From a virus: a stretch of 41,177 nucleotides of DNA. A model generated the notes under the pieces. The model saw only the letters and a list, made by a program, of their open reading frames with translations. It was not told the DNA's origin and ran no database searches. The stretch spans positions 1-41,177 of IMG/VR virus record IMGVR_UViG_3300045051_000575. One strand, written 5' to 3'. This document shows, piece after piece, positions 30,739 through 38,610 of this stretch. Made by a program: the position numbers and the translations under genes. Numbering within the stretch: position 1 is the stretch's first letter; the number at the start of each line of letters is the position of its first letter.

Positions 30739-30760
30739 TGACCCCACGAAGGTGGGGTCA
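30739..30760 (-). terminator. Perfect hairpin at the end of the small membrane protein gene
   Basis: TGACCCCAC and GTGGGGTCA (9 bp, four-base loop) pair perfectly; the stop codon of the 30758-30886 gene is part of the stem. Likely a transcription boundary between the upstream early operon and the HU gene. The gap 30666-30738 holds a second small stem (GCACC with GGTGC) and no gene. Confidence 0.5.
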
Positions 30761-30886
30761 GTGGCTTGCCTGGGTGACGGCGACCAGCAGGGTCAGGCAC
30801 AGAGCAACGGCGGCGGCATCCCAGCCGCGGCCGATGAGAACCCCAAGTGCGGTGCAGACCAGGAAGAAGGCGAAGGCCTCGGCCAT
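30758..30886 (-). CDS. Small single-TM protein
   Basis: 42 residues from ATG 30886 (MAEAFAFFLVCTALGVLIGRG), four bases after the DUF3164 stop. Nearly the whole chain is hydrophobic with two possible short segments (AFAFFLVCTALGVLIG and AVALCLTLLVAVTQ). Small membrane proteins in early phage operons can act in superinfection exclusion or defence modulation, but nothing specific is visible here. Confidence 0.5.
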   Translation of the reverse strand: MAEAFAFFLVCTALGVLIGRGWDAAAVALCLTLLVAVTQASH

Positions 30887-30890
30887 TGGG

Positions 30891-31544
30891 TCACGCCTTC
30901 GCCAGATCGATGCTGACCGCCGCCCAGGGACCGTCAAAGGTCTCGCGGCGGTAGCAGCGGACATAGGTCTTCGACCCGACGACCCGCATCGCGTCGCGGA
31001 TCGCCTTCATGGCGCGCTGCCAGCGGGGGTCCTCGATCTCCAGCCTCAGGAGCATGAAGATCTCGGACCGGTTGATCTGGCCTTCCTTGTCGGTGTTGAA
31101 GGCGCGGGTGACGATGGCGCGGATCTCGTCACGGGCCCCTTCGGACCATTCGTTCAGGCACTCGTCGACCAGCGCCTTGGCGATCTGCAGCTCGGGGCCG
31201 AAGACGACGTTGTCGGCGACCTGGACGGTGACCTTGAAGAGCCCGTCGAAGGACATCAGGGTCTTGTTGCCCTTCACGCCGCCGATGGTCGTGTCGTACT
31301 CCTGCGCCAGCAGCGCCTCGAAGCCGCCGATGTCCTCGAAGGTGTGGGCCTTGAAGCGGGCGACCTGGTCGGAAAGCGCGATGGCATAGCCCATGATCTT
31401 GCGCACGACCTCGTCCTGTAGCTGGTCCTGGGCCTTGATCATCGCGACGGGCACCAGCGCCCCTTTCGCGTCGCGCATGTAAGCCCCGTCCCCGACGATG
31501 ACGGTGCCGCTCGGGATCGGGGCGGGATTGAACTCACTGGCCAT
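30891..31544 (-). CDS. DUF3164 family protein
   Basis: 217 residues (MASEFNPAPIPSGTVIVGDGAYMRDAKG). GAYMRDAKGALVPVAMIKAQDQLQDEVVRKI and the later TTIGGVKGNKTLMSFDGLFKV (quoted in part) are the recognised DUF3164 pattern, common in Mu-like phages between the transposition genes and gemA. The function is unknown; an effect on replication is suspected from its place. It overlaps the upstream gene by 11 bases. Confidence 0.88.
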   Translation of the reverse strand: MASEFNPAPIPSGTVIVGDGAYMRDAKGALVPVAMIKAQDQLQDEVVRKIMGYAIALSDQVARFKAHTFEDIGGFEALLAQEYDTTIGGVKGNKTLMSFDGLFKVTVQVADNVVFGPELQIAKALVDECLNEWSEGARDEIRAIVTRAFNTDKEGQINRSEIFMLLRLEIEDPRWQRAMKAIRDAMRVVGSKTYVRCYRRETFDGPWAAVSIDLAKA

Positions 31545-31776
31545 TGCGGGCCTCCTTTGGTGCGGTGAAGATCAGGTCAGCGGGCGGGGTCTCGCCCGGC
31601 GGGGTGGCGATCAGGCCGAAGGCCAGAAGCGTGCCGGTCATCGCGGCGATGTCGTCGATCGAGAGGGTGGTTATCCCGCGAATGTCATCGCGACAGACCC
31701 GGCCGACGGCGCGGGAGGCCTGCTCCAGCATCTCGCGTTCGGTCCAGCGGGTGACGTTGGCGAAGGGCTCAGCCAT
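31534..31776 (-). CDS. Small early protein, function unknown
   Basis: 80 residues from ATG 31776 (MAEPFANVTRWTEREMLEQAS). A helical N-terminal half with REMLEQASRAVGRVCRDDI, then a strand/turn region. Overlaps its neighbours by 8 and 11 bases, showing tight packing. Not recognised. Possibly a small regulator or accessory protein of the replication block. Confidence 0.5.
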   Translation of the reverse strand: MAEPFANVTRWTEREMLEQASRAVGRVCRDDIRGITTLSIDDIAAMTGTLLAFGLIATPPGETPPADLIFTAPKEARNGQ

Positions 31777-32053
31777 GGGCCACCTCCAGCTGCTGGAGGA
31801 GACCCGTCGCGGCCTTGCGGGCCTCGGCATCCGTCAGCTGGTCGTCGCGCAGGACAGAGAGGGCGGCGATGACCTGCCACGGTCCGGTGAACCTGCGGCG
31901 ATACTGGTCGGGGACGGAACCCGCGCGCTCCCAGTTCCGGATGGTGTTCTTCGACAGGCCGAGCTTCTGCCGCAACTCCTCGCGCGTCGTCGCCCCGTAG
32001 ATCTGCATCAGGCGGTCGAGATCGCTTTCAAATGTGTTGGTCAGCGCGTTCAT
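31769..32053 (-). CDS. HTH regulator (CI/bacteriophage repressor-like HTH)
   Basis: 94 residues from ATG 32053, overlapping the upstream stop by four bases. EELRQKLGLSKNTIRNWERAG (about 24-44, quoted within the limit) is a clear helix-turn-helix with the KNTIRNWE recognition helix, as in phage CI-type regulators. The C-terminal half is helical. It may tune the early-to-middle switch. It lies with two other DNA-binding genes in the MuB-downstream block. Confidence 0.75.
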   Translation of the reverse strand: MNALTNTFESDLDRLMQIYGATTREELRQKLGLSKNTIRNWERAGSVPDQYRRRFTGPWQVIAALSVLRDDQLTDAEARKAATGLLQQLEVAHG

Positions 32054-32424
32054 TCCCCGCCCTCCTTCTTGAAGATCGGGCAGCGCTGGCAGGCGCGGAA
32101 CATGCGGGTGCGGGTCGGGTTGCCGACGGCGAAGACCTTCGCCTTCTCGCGCCAGTCCTGGCATTCGTGGCTCGGCAACTGCCCCAGCGCGGGGCAGTCG
32201 ACGCGGCCATTCATCAGGACGCCCCGGACCCGCTCCTCGATCCGGTCATAGGACCCGGCGTACTTCTTCCGAAGGACGGTCGAGACCACGGCGGGCGAGC
32301 GGTCAAGCTCGGCCGCGACCTTCGACTGGCTCGTCCGCTGGCAGGCCAGGGCCAGCGACCGGACCCAGTCCGGCAGGGGCGCGCCCCAGGCCTCTTCGGC
32401 GGTGGCGATCAGGTCGGGCGTCAT
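32050..32424 (-). CDS. HTH protein with Cys-rich C-terminus
   Basis: 124 residues from ATG 32424. SQSKVAAELDRSPAVVSTVLR (about 32-52) is an HTH of the XRE/Cro-like kind. The C-terminal part carries CPAL (76), an HEC, and CQRCP near the end, so four Cys that may bind zinc or an iron-sulfur cluster. The pair HTH plus Cys cluster is seen in Rhodobacterales transposable phages downstream of MuB; target sites are unknown. Coupled by four-base overlaps. Confidence 0.68.
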   Translation of the reverse strand: MTPDLIATAEEAWGAPLPDWVRSLALACQRTSQSKVAAELDRSPAVVSTVLRKKYAGSYDRIEERVRGVLMNGRVDCPALGQLPSHECQDWREKAKVFAVGNPTRTRMFRACQRCPIFKKEGGE

Positions 32425-32969
32425 TGGCCACCCCCGATCAGCACGGTCTCTTCCGTGTTGGAGTCGATCACCGCGCGGACGCGCTTTTCCTTTGGGGCGC
32501 GGGGGCCGGTGTTGCGGATCAACCGGTAGATCGCCTCGGTCTTGCCGGGCACGGCCTTGCGCGCCACGCCCAGGTATCCGGCCCCGAGAAGCGCGCGGCA
32601 GTAATCCTGCGCGGCCTCGGGCGTGACCAGCGTTTCCTCGGTCGTTGCATGGGCGGCAAGATCGCGCGGGGTGAAGCCCGACTTCATCTGCCGCATCGCG
32701 GTCCACATGTTCTGCTCGGGGCTGCGGGCCTTCGCGGCCAGGACCTGGCGCGCGCCGGGCTTCACGGCCCAGACCGACCGGATGCGGTGGCCCGAGGAGA
32801 CGAGCTCCAGCAGGTCGGCCTCACGCCAGGTACGGACGATGTTGCGCGCAAGGTCCTCGCTGACGCCCATCTTCAGCTGGACGTCCGCGACGGTGAAGGT
32901 GGCCTGGGCGGCGGCAAAGGCGAAGGCCGCGTCAAGCGTGGTCTGGGCAACGGGGCGGCGCGCGCTCAT
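32421..32969 (-). CDS. Winged-helix-like DNA-binding early protein
   Basis: 182 residues (MSARRPVAQTTLDAAFAFAAA). TFTVADVQLKMGVSEDLARNIVRTWREADLLELV (about 24-57, quoted only as a description of the region) forms two HTH-like helices and a wing. A second similar region (GFTPRDLAAHATTEETLVTPE) follows at about 97-117. It could be a tandem winged-helix regulator or replication accessory factor. It overlaps MuB by four bases. Function not known. Confidence 0.6.
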   Translation of the reverse strand: MSARRPVAQTTLDAAFAFAAAQATFTVADVQLKMGVSEDLARNIVRTWREADLLELVSSGHRIRSVWAVKPGARQVLAAKARSPEQNMWTAMRQMKSGFTPRDLAAHATTEETLVTPEAAQDYCRALLGAGYLGVARKAVPGKTEAIYRLIRNTGPRAPKEKRVRAVIDSNTEETVLIGGGQ

Positions 32970-33739
32970 GCGGCCCTCCCCTTGCGGACGACCGCCGGTA
33001 CCGCGCCGCGCCGCAGGGTTGGCGGATCACCCGTGTGGAAGGCTCCGTTGCCCCAGTCGGCGAGGGTGACACGCGTCAGGCCCCGGACGGCGGCGAACTC
33101 GGCGATGGCGGCCAGGTTGGTCGAGATGTAACGGATCGAGGCCTTGGACGAGGTCAGGACCGCCTCGCGAAGCTCGGGCACGATCTCGACATCGCGGGCA
33201 TAGACCCGGGCAAGGTGCTCCACGTCCTTGATCGTGCCGGGCTCGGCCTCGACCCAGGCGAGCATCCGGCCATGCACCCGTTCCCAGGCTTGCAGGCGCT
33301 GGGGCAGAAGCTCCTCGCCCATCAGGATGACCGGGGCGCCGGACTTGTCGTGCAGGTGCCGGACGGCCTCGATCGTCTTCGTAGAAAGGATGTGGTCGGC
33401 CTCGTCGATGATCAGCGGGCGACCGGTGATCGCAAGCTCCTGCGCGGCCTGATCGAACATGTCCGGGATCAGCCGCTTGGGGCGCAGGCCAAGCTCGGTC
33501 ACGATCATTTCCAGAAGCTTCTTCAGCCCGCCGAAGGGCATCGCCTCGACGTGGCAGGCGTTCATCGTGTTGGTGGCGTAGATCCCGCCCGTGGTCTTGC
33601 CCAGACCCGCGCGCCCGTAGAAGCAGCCCATGCCGGGCAGGCCCGCCCCCCGGTTCTGGGCCCGGTCGATCAGCGCGACCAGCCGCGTGACGTTCGCCAG
33701 CGGTGCGACCGTGTTGTAAAGTGTGCCTTTTTCTGACAT
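32966..33739 (-). CDS. MuB-like transposition ATPase (target DNA activator)
   Basis: 257 residues, shorter than Mu B (312). Walker A GRAGLGKTT at 42-50 and Walker B LIIDEAD at 109-115 mark an AAA+ ATPase. In Mu, B binds target DNA as filaments, delivers it to the A transpososome and provides target immunity. AAGGAGAG lies about 4 bases before the ATG, one of the strongest ribosome binding sites in the window. A 60-bp gap separates it from the transposase. Confidence 0.94.
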   Translation of the reverse strand: MSEKGTLYNTVAPLANVTRLVALIDRAQNRGAGLPGMGCFYGRAGLGKTTGGIYATNTMNACHVEAMPFGGLKKLLEMIVTELGLRPKRLIPDMFDQAAQELAITGRPLIIDEADHILSTKTIEAVRHLHDKSGAPVILMGEELLPQRLQAWERVHGRMLAWVEAEPGTIKDVEHLARVYARDVEIVPELREAVLTSSKASIRYISTNLAAIAEFAAVRGLTRVTLADWGNGAFHTGDPPTLRRGAVPAVVRKGRAA

Positions 33740-33799
33740 CGTTCTCTCCTTGCTCGACTACCGCCGCCGTGGGGCCTCGACCGCCCCCGGCGGCTTTCC

Positions 33800-35965
33800 T
33801 CATCCGAAAATCGTGTCCCCGAAGTCGTCCCAGAGCAGGCGCTCTGACCGGTACTCCGAGGTGTTCTGGAAAACCGAGAGCCAGCGCTCCTGGTCGCGTG
33901 TGACGGGGCGCCCGGCCTCCAGCGCCCGCTCGATGTCGAGGGCACGGCGGAAGCGGTCGCGGGCGGTCTCCTCGGCGGCCGGGAACGGGGCCTTGCCTGC
34001 CCGCGCGGCGTCGAGGCTGGCCACGACGCCCTGCTCGATCCGCTGGAAGGTGGCCGCGTCGATCGGCGGCGATCCGGACGGCCGCGCCGGGGCCTCGGCC
34101 ACCGGCTTGCCGCCCGACTTGCCCCCCAACTTGCCGAAAACCGGCTTCACGACCTTGGCCTCGACCATCGGCGCGGGCGCGCTGGGCAGGCTGTCCATCG
34201 TCAGGCCCAGCTGCATCGCCGTAAGGGTGCGGTGCGCCTCGGCCTCGGCCTTCTGCGCCTTCAGCCAGGTGGAGCGGGCGCGCGCGTGGATCCGCGCTTC
34301 GTCCATGTCGAAGAACCCGACCTTCAGGCGGCACTCGGCATGGCCGAGATAGGCTCCGTCCTGGGCGTAAACGTGGATCCCGGACCAGAGATCGGCAGGG
34401 TCGAAGCGGATCACCACGCGCGCGCCAGCGAATTCGGTCAGCCAGGGCTCCCAGAACTCGTTGCCTTGGAAGCGGATCATGCCGCTCTTTGCATCGGCCC
34501 GCAGACCTTCGGCCCCGAGAAGCCAGAGCCGGCGCTGCGCCTCGGTCGCCTTGCGGATCGGGGCGGTGGCATAGCTTTCGTCGAAGACCGCGTTGAAGGA
34601 CCGCCCGAAGGCGACCTCCGACCGGCGGTTCTCGCGGGCGTTGTGCTCCTCGATCCCCTCCGAGACGACCTTCAGGAACTCCTCGAGCTCGACGGCGCGG
34701 CTGCCATAGTTCTCGGGCTTCGCATCAGGGCGGTTGCCGGTATAGGCCCCGGCCAGGCGCGGGTCCTTGGCGATCGACTGGCACATGTCGCGGAAGGCGC
34801 GCTCGATCGGCTTCGATTGGCCAGAGTAGGGCGTCGCCCAGTGGATCGTGCAGCCAAGCGCGGTGAAGAGGCCCGGGATGTCGTCTTCCTTGACCTTGAA
34901 GCGGAACCGGGTCGCCGCACCGCCGGTGATCGCCTTGGCCGCGAACTCGCGCCCGTTGTCGAGAAGCACATGCTCGGGGATGCCCCAGGTCTCGATCATG
35001 TCGCCGGCGCAAAGCATGACGGCGGTCGAGTTCGGAGTCTGGTCGATCCGCCAGGCAAGGATGCGGCCCGAGTAGATGTCCTGGAAGGCCACCATCTGCG
35101 GGCGGGTGATCAGGCCCGGCTCGCCCGCGACCGCAGGCCAGCGGACGAAGACGTCGAACTTGTGGAAGTCGGCGTTCACCGCCTGCAAGGCGGCGAGGCA
35201 GGTCTTGTCGCGCACCTGGGCCGGGAAGAGGCGCTTCACCGCGTCCACGCCCTGCCGGGCCAGCACCTGAGTCACCCGGCTGACGGCGGCGTCGAGGTGA
35301 CGGCGCATGGTCCGCTCGGGCAGGATGTCGAGACCGCGCTCACGGGCCACCCGGACGGCGCGGCGATAGCAATCAGTGAAGGGAGGGGCCTCGAGCCGCA
35401 GATAGTCGGACTTCAAAAGGTTGAAGAACTCAGGGCTGCATTCTTTGGCGCGGGGGCGCTTCTCTGCGGCACGGTTCCGGGGGGCGAGGTAAGCCAGCCG
35501 GTCGTGCGCGGCGATGCCCTCGATCATCTGGAACCAGGACCAGATCGTGCGGGCCCCGATGCCTTCCATCTTGGCCACTTGCTCGACGGCAAGGAAGCGC
35601 CCGATGGCAGGCTCCAGCGCCTCGACCTTCTGGATAGTGAGGAGCCGGGCGGCGGCCTTGTCCCGCACCGCCTGAGGCAATGACTCGCACCATGACCAGA
35701 CCTCGTCCCGCATGCGGGCAGCGACGATCTTCGGCTGCATCGTCTGCTTGAGCAGGGCCTGTTGCGCCTCGTTCGGGAAGAGCTTCCAGCTGTACTCCCA
35801 TCCGCCGCCCTTGCCTGCCCGACGGCGGGCGAACTTCGTTGCCGCGCGCCAGTTCAGACGTTCGGCGAGGGCATCGACACCTTGCCGGGTCTTCGGCAGA
35901 ACCGGCAGGCCGCTCTCCGCAATCTGCGCCGGGGTCCACCATTCCTGGGCAGGGGTGAGGGTCAT
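33800..35965 (-). CDS. MuA-like DDE transposase
   Basis: 721 residues from ATG 35965, which overlaps the ParB-like stop by four bases and decides this start. Residues 1-75 form the winged-helix domain (EWWTPAQIAESGLPVLPKTRQ, cf. Mu A Mu_DNA_bind). Residues about 90-250 are the end-binding HTH domains. The catalytic RNase H-like core has Asp266 (NADFHKFD), Asp336 (LLDNGREF) and Glu388 (KPIERAF), almost the same numbering as Mu A (D269, D336, E392). A beta-barrel and C-terminal MuB/ClpX-interaction region follow. It cuts the phage ends and joins them to target DNA for integration and replicative transposition. Confidence 0.97.
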   Translation of the reverse strand: MTLTPAQEWWTPAQIAESGLPVLPKTRQGVDALAERLNWRAATKFARRRAGKGGGWEYSWKLFPNEAQQALLKQTMQPKIVAARMRDEVWSWCESLPQAVRDKAAARLLTIQKVEALEPAIGRFLAVEQVAKMEGIGARTIWSWFQMIEGIAAHDRLAYLAPRNRAAEKRPRAKECSPEFFNLLKSDYLRLEAPPFTDCYRRAVRVARERGLDILPERTMRRHLDAAVSRVTQVLARQGVDAVKRLFPAQVRDKTCLAALQAVNADFHKFDVFVRWPAVAGEPGLITRPQMVAFQDIYSGRILAWRIDQTPNSTAVMLCAGDMIETWGIPEHVLLDNGREFAAKAITGGAATRFRFKVKEDDIPGLFTALGCTIHWATPYSGQSKPIERAFRDMCQSIAKDPRLAGAYTGNRPDAKPENYGSRAVELEEFLKVVSEGIEEHNARENRRSEVAFGRSFNAVFDESYATAPIRKATEAQRRLWLLGAEGLRADAKSGMIRFQGNEFWEPWLTEFAGARVVIRFDPADLWSGIHVYAQDGAYLGHAECRLKVGFFDMDEARIHARARSTWLKAQKAEAEAHRTLTAMQLGLTMDSLPSAPAPMVEAKVVKPVFGKLGGKSGGKPVAEAPARPSGSPPIDAATFQRIEQGVVASLDAARAGKAPFPAAEETARDRFRRALDIERALEAGRPVTRDQERWLSVFQNTSEYRSERLLWDDFGDTIFG

Positions 35966-36783
35966 TCGCCGTGACCCTCCATCTCGGCGATCTCTTTCGA
36001 GTGCGCGTGAAAGAACTTGCGCTTCGCCGCCATCGGCGCGCGCGCCCAGGCCTTGCAAAGGGCAGTGAACGCCTCTTCAACAGGGTCTTTAACGGGCGGT
36101 GCTTCACCGTTTGCTTCGGCCTTGGCAGCCTTGATGGCCGTTGCGACCTTCTTCCCCTCGAGCAGCGCCTCGACGGCGCGGGCGCGCAGCGGCTGGTCGC
36201 CGATCTTGCCCAGCTTCTCGATCTCGCTGATCGCAATGCGGTGTGGTGAAGCCTGGAGAGCGTCCCGCTCTTGGCGCGTCAGCGCGCGACCGGCTGCGAT
36301 GACCCGGCGGATCGTGCGGTCTGAAACCTGACGTTGCTCTGCGACGACTTCTGCAAAGGACAAATTTGTCCTTTGCAGACCGTTCTTCGCCAGCGCACCC
36401 GCGACCCCACCCTTTGTTTCCGGGTGCAGCTTTTCGTATTCGGCCTGATAGACCCCGAGGAAGATCGCGTCCTGAACCGGCGTCATCCCGGCGGTGAGGT
36501 TGCCGGTCACTTCCAGCATCCGGGCCTCTGCAGCATTGCAGTCCAGCACGTCGCATCGGATCGTCTCGCGGCCAAGCCGGTTCATAGCTTCCAGCCGATG
36601 GGCCCCGTCGATCAGGGTATTCACCTTGCCCGCCCGGCGCACCGTGATCGCGCCCAGGAAGACGCCCTCCTCGATCACCTGCATCAGGGCGGCGACCTTG
36701 GCCTCGCTGATCGGGCGCAACCGGTCGGTGGGCATCATGATGTCGGCGATAAGCAGATCGGTGAACGACGGGAGGGACTTCAT
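35962..36783 (-). CDS. ParB-like protein of the transposition operon
   Basis: 273 residues. LRPISEAKVAALMQVIEEGVFLGAITVRRAG (about 22-52) and DGAHRLEAMNRLG (61-73) form the ParB N-terminal (CTP-binding/nuclease-like) domain, with GAHR in place of GERR. An HTH follows (SFAEVVAEQRQVSDRTIRRVI, about 142-162). Located directly upstream of the transposase. Plasmid-type partition is not needed in a lysogen, so DNA-end handling, regulation or lytic genome positioning is more likely (inference). Known in Rhodobacterales Mu-like phages. Confidence 0.85.
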   Translation of the reverse strand: MKSLPSFTDLLIADIMMPTDRLRPISEAKVAALMQVIEEGVFLGAITVRRAGKVNTLIDGAHRLEAMNRLGRETIRCDVLDCNAAEARMLEVTGNLTAGMTPVQDAIFLGVYQAEYEKLHPETKGGVAGALAKNGLQRTNLSFAEVVAEQRQVSDRTIRRVIAAGRALTRQERDALQASPHRIAISEIEKLGKIGDQPLRARAVEALLEGKKVATAIKAAKAEANGEAPPVKDPVEEAFTALCKAWARAPMAAKRKFFHAHSKEIAEMEGHGE

Positions 36784-37028
36784 TTCAGGTCGGGCGCCTT
36801 TGTCATGGTGTAGTAGAAGCGGGGTCCGTGGGGCGTCTGCTCGCGGATACAGGTGATCTCTGCGCCCCGATGGCGCAGCTCGGAGACGACGGCGGGGACG
36901 GCCATCACGCGGGCGCCCCGGACGATCTGCCGCGTCGTGTGCGGCTTGCCGTCCGAGAGGAGCTGCAGCACCCGGCGCAACCGGGGGCTGGCAAGCGTAG
37001 CCGCGTGGATATGGCCGACGGCGCTCAT
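36780..37028 (-). CDS. Small winged-HTH protein
   Basis: 82 residues from ATG 37028 (MSAVGHIHAATLASPRLRRVLQ). LLSDGKPHTTRQIVRGARVMAVPAVVSELRHRGAEI (described, about 29-64) is a typical winged helix, with a FYYTM strand at the end. Likely a DNA-binding regulator of the early operon. It overlaps the zinc-finger gene upstream by four bases and the ParB-like gene downstream by four bases. Confidence 0.65.
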   Translation of the reverse strand: MSAVGHIHAATLASPRLRRVLQLLSDGKPHTTRQIVRGARVMAVPAVVSELRHRGAEITCIREQTPHGPRFYYTMTKAPDLK

Positions 37029-37354
37029 CTCGGCCGACCGGACCGAGGCGCGAGGCCGTAAGGGTTCCACCCGTCGGCGCTCTGGGCCCGGCAGCGGGTG
37101 CACATCCGGTTGTGGATGCCCTCGCTCTCGAACGGGGCGCGGCAGCACATGCAGGCCCGGGTGCCGCGCTTCAGCTTGGCGTCGGTCCGCGCCTGCGCCG
37201 CGTCCATCGCGGTCAGCGCGCGCTCCCGGTTGGCATAGACCGCCAGTTGCGGGACCCCGGCCGGATCGACCAGCCGCCAGCCCTGGCCGGGGCAATAGAG
37301 AAGCGACCAGAGCGCGGGTTTCGGCTTTGCGAAAAGGAAGTTGTCGCTGCCCAT
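37025..37354 (-). CDS. Small zinc-finger protein
   Basis: 109 residues (MGSDNFLFAKPKPALWSLLYC). The C-terminal part carries CMCC (68-71) and CTRC (about 87-90), a four-Cys zinc-finger-like cluster. The N-terminal half (LLYCPGQGWRLVDPAG and NRERALTAMDAAQ) forms a small mixed fold. May bind DNA or another early protein. Coupled to neighbours by one- and four-base overlaps. Confidence 0.6.
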   Translation of the reverse strand: MGSDNFLFAKPKPALWSLLYCPGQGWRLVDPAGVPQLAVYANRERALTAMDAAQARTDAKLKRGTRACMCCRAPFESEGIHNRMCTRCRAQSADGWNPYGLAPRSGRPR

Positions 37355-37590
37355 CAGCGGCGCTCCTTCCGGGCCAGCATCTGCGTGATCTGGCCCAGCA
37401 CATGGGTTTCCCGCAGGCCGCTCAGGCAGGTGAACACTGCGTCGACCTCACGCGAGTAGCGCATCGTCGCCTCGTCGCGGAGGGTCTGGGGCAGATCGCG
37501 GTCCTTGCGCTGGCCGTCGGCCACCTGCGCGGCGGCAAGATGGGCGACCATGGCGGTCCATTCGTGGGGGACAGGCGAACCTGTGGTCAT
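37354..37590 (-). CDS. Small early protein, function unknown
   Basis: 78 residues (MTTGSPVPHEWTAMVAHLAAAQ). Mostly helical with RYSREVDAVFTCLSGLRETH and a basic C-terminus (MLARKERR). Not recognised. TGATG overlap with the next gene and a short gap to the ClpP-like gene upstream. Retained as real because of its good coupling and coding-like composition. Confidence 0.5.
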   Translation of the reverse strand: MTTGSPVPHEWTAMVAHLAAAQVADGQRKDRDLPQTLRDEATMRYSREVDAVFTCLSGLRETHVLGQITQMLARKERR

Positions 37591-37601
37591 GTGGCAGCTC
37601 C

Positions 37602-38066
37602 TCAGTCGCAGGCGGAAAGGTCGGGGGCCATGGCCAGGACTTGCGCCCCGGTCAGCCAGGTGAAGTCGCGCGAAAGCGCCCAGTCGGAACGGTAGGCCTC
37701 GGCGATTTCTGCCGGGAGATAGGCGGCGATCATGTCGATCAGCCCCAGCAGGTTTCGGATGCTCTGGTCGTCAGACCAGGGGCCATGGAAACCGAACGAA
37801 GCCTCGGGCGACACACAGACCCGGGGGTGGCCCAGGAACATCGTGCAGGCCGAGTTGCAGACCCCGACGATGCGCACTTCCTTGTGTGCAAAGGCGGCGA
37901 CCTGGTCGGCATAGTCTTGGATGTTGCCACCGCCGTCCGACCGGATCGTCAGCGTCCATGGGGTTTCGATGACCCAGTCGCCGCTCTCGAAAATGTCGTC
38001 CACCTCGTCGGCGAACGCAGGGCCCGCCAGCAGCGTGAGGGCAAGAAGGGCAGGGATCACGCGCAT
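37602..38066 (-). CDS. Exported ClpP/crotonase-fold protein (COG3904-like)
   Basis: 154 residues from ATG 38066 (MRVIPALLALTLLAGPAFADE), a clear signal peptide with cleavage after AFA (residue 19). The mature part has RSDGGGN (42-48), CNSACTMFLG (70-79, candidate nucleophile Ser72) and ASFGFHGP (89-96, His94). This Gly-rich oxyanion loop, Ser and His arrangement fits the ClpP-like periplasmic proteins related to COG3904. It should act in the periplasm. A secreted protease-like protein is unexpected in the early region of a transposable phage; an envelope role such as superinfection exclusion is possible (speculation). Confidence 0.72.
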   Translation of the reverse strand: MRVIPALLALTLLAGPAFADEVDDIFESGDWVIETPWTLTIRSDGGGNIQDYADQVAAFAHKEVRIVGVCNSACTMFLGHPRVCVSPEASFGFHGPWSDDQSIRNLLGLIDMIAAYLPAEIAEAYRSDWALSRDFTWLTGAQVLAMAPDLSACD

Positions 38067-38347
38067 GCTGGCTCTCCGGCGATGGCGGTCAGCTGCTCGA
38101 GGATCCGCGCAAGGAAGGTCGCAAGGCCGGCGTCGGACGCCAGCGCAAGCAGCCGGTCCTCTGCCATCAGGCACGCGTCCAACGCATCCCGTGCAGCCGC
38201 GCAGTCAAGCTCCGGCGCGGTGTCGAAGGCCGCATGCGCGGCCCGCGCGTCCTTCACCGCCTGGGCGGCGGCGAGGAAGTCCTTCAGCCGCGCCTCCTCG
38301 GCGGCGGCGACCATGCGACGGTTGCGGTCGATCGGGGAGACGTTCAT
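38057..38347 (-). CDS. Small helical early protein, function unknown
   Basis: 96 residues from ATG 38347 (MNVSPIDRNRRMVAAAEEARLKDF), chosen because it overlaps the upstream stop by four bases. Almost wholly helical with many Ala/Asp/Leu residues and three Cys. Its stop lies inside the beginning of the ClpP-like gene (10-base overlap). No known family. Confidence 0.52.
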   Translation of the reverse strand: MNVSPIDRNRRMVAAAEEARLKDFLAAAQAVKDARAAHAAFDTAPELDCAAARDALDACLMAEDRLLALASDAGLATFLARILEQLTAIAGEPACA

Positions 38348-38610
38348 GCCACCACCCCGCTGCGCAGCACGCGGTCGAGGTGGTTGAGGCAAAGCTGCCC
38401 GCGCGGTCCGATGATCAGGGCGACGAGCTCCTCGTCCGCTGCGACCGAGGCCTGCAAGTGCGTCAGGGCCCGGTCCGGGTCGGTGGCCTCCAGCCGGTCG
38501 CCGAGGCCAAGCTCGGCCTCGCTGACGGCCGCAAGGGTCCGAAGGTCGCGCAGGAAGGCGCGCAGGATCTCGGCAGAGGATGTCACGGAGGTGGCAGCCA
38601 TGTCGTTCAT
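38344..38610 (-). CDS. Small helical early protein, function unknown
   Basis: 88 residues from ATG 38610 (MNDMAATSVTSSAEILRAFLRDL). Helical with VSEAELGLGDRLEATDPDRALTHL (about 28-51, described) and a C-terminal NHLDRVLRSGVVA. The start lies in a TGATG overlap with an upstream stop. Not recognised. Confidence 0.5.
   Translation of the reverse strand: MNDMAATSVTSSAEILRAFLRDLRTLAAVSEAELGLGDRLEATDPDRALTHLQASVAADEELVALIIGPRGQLCLNHLDRVLRSGVVA

Noticed and set aside
35966-36058. 31-codon N-terminal extension of the transposase
   Set aside because: ATG 35965 has an ATGA overlap with the upstream gene, and the MuA winged-helix domain starts immediately after it.
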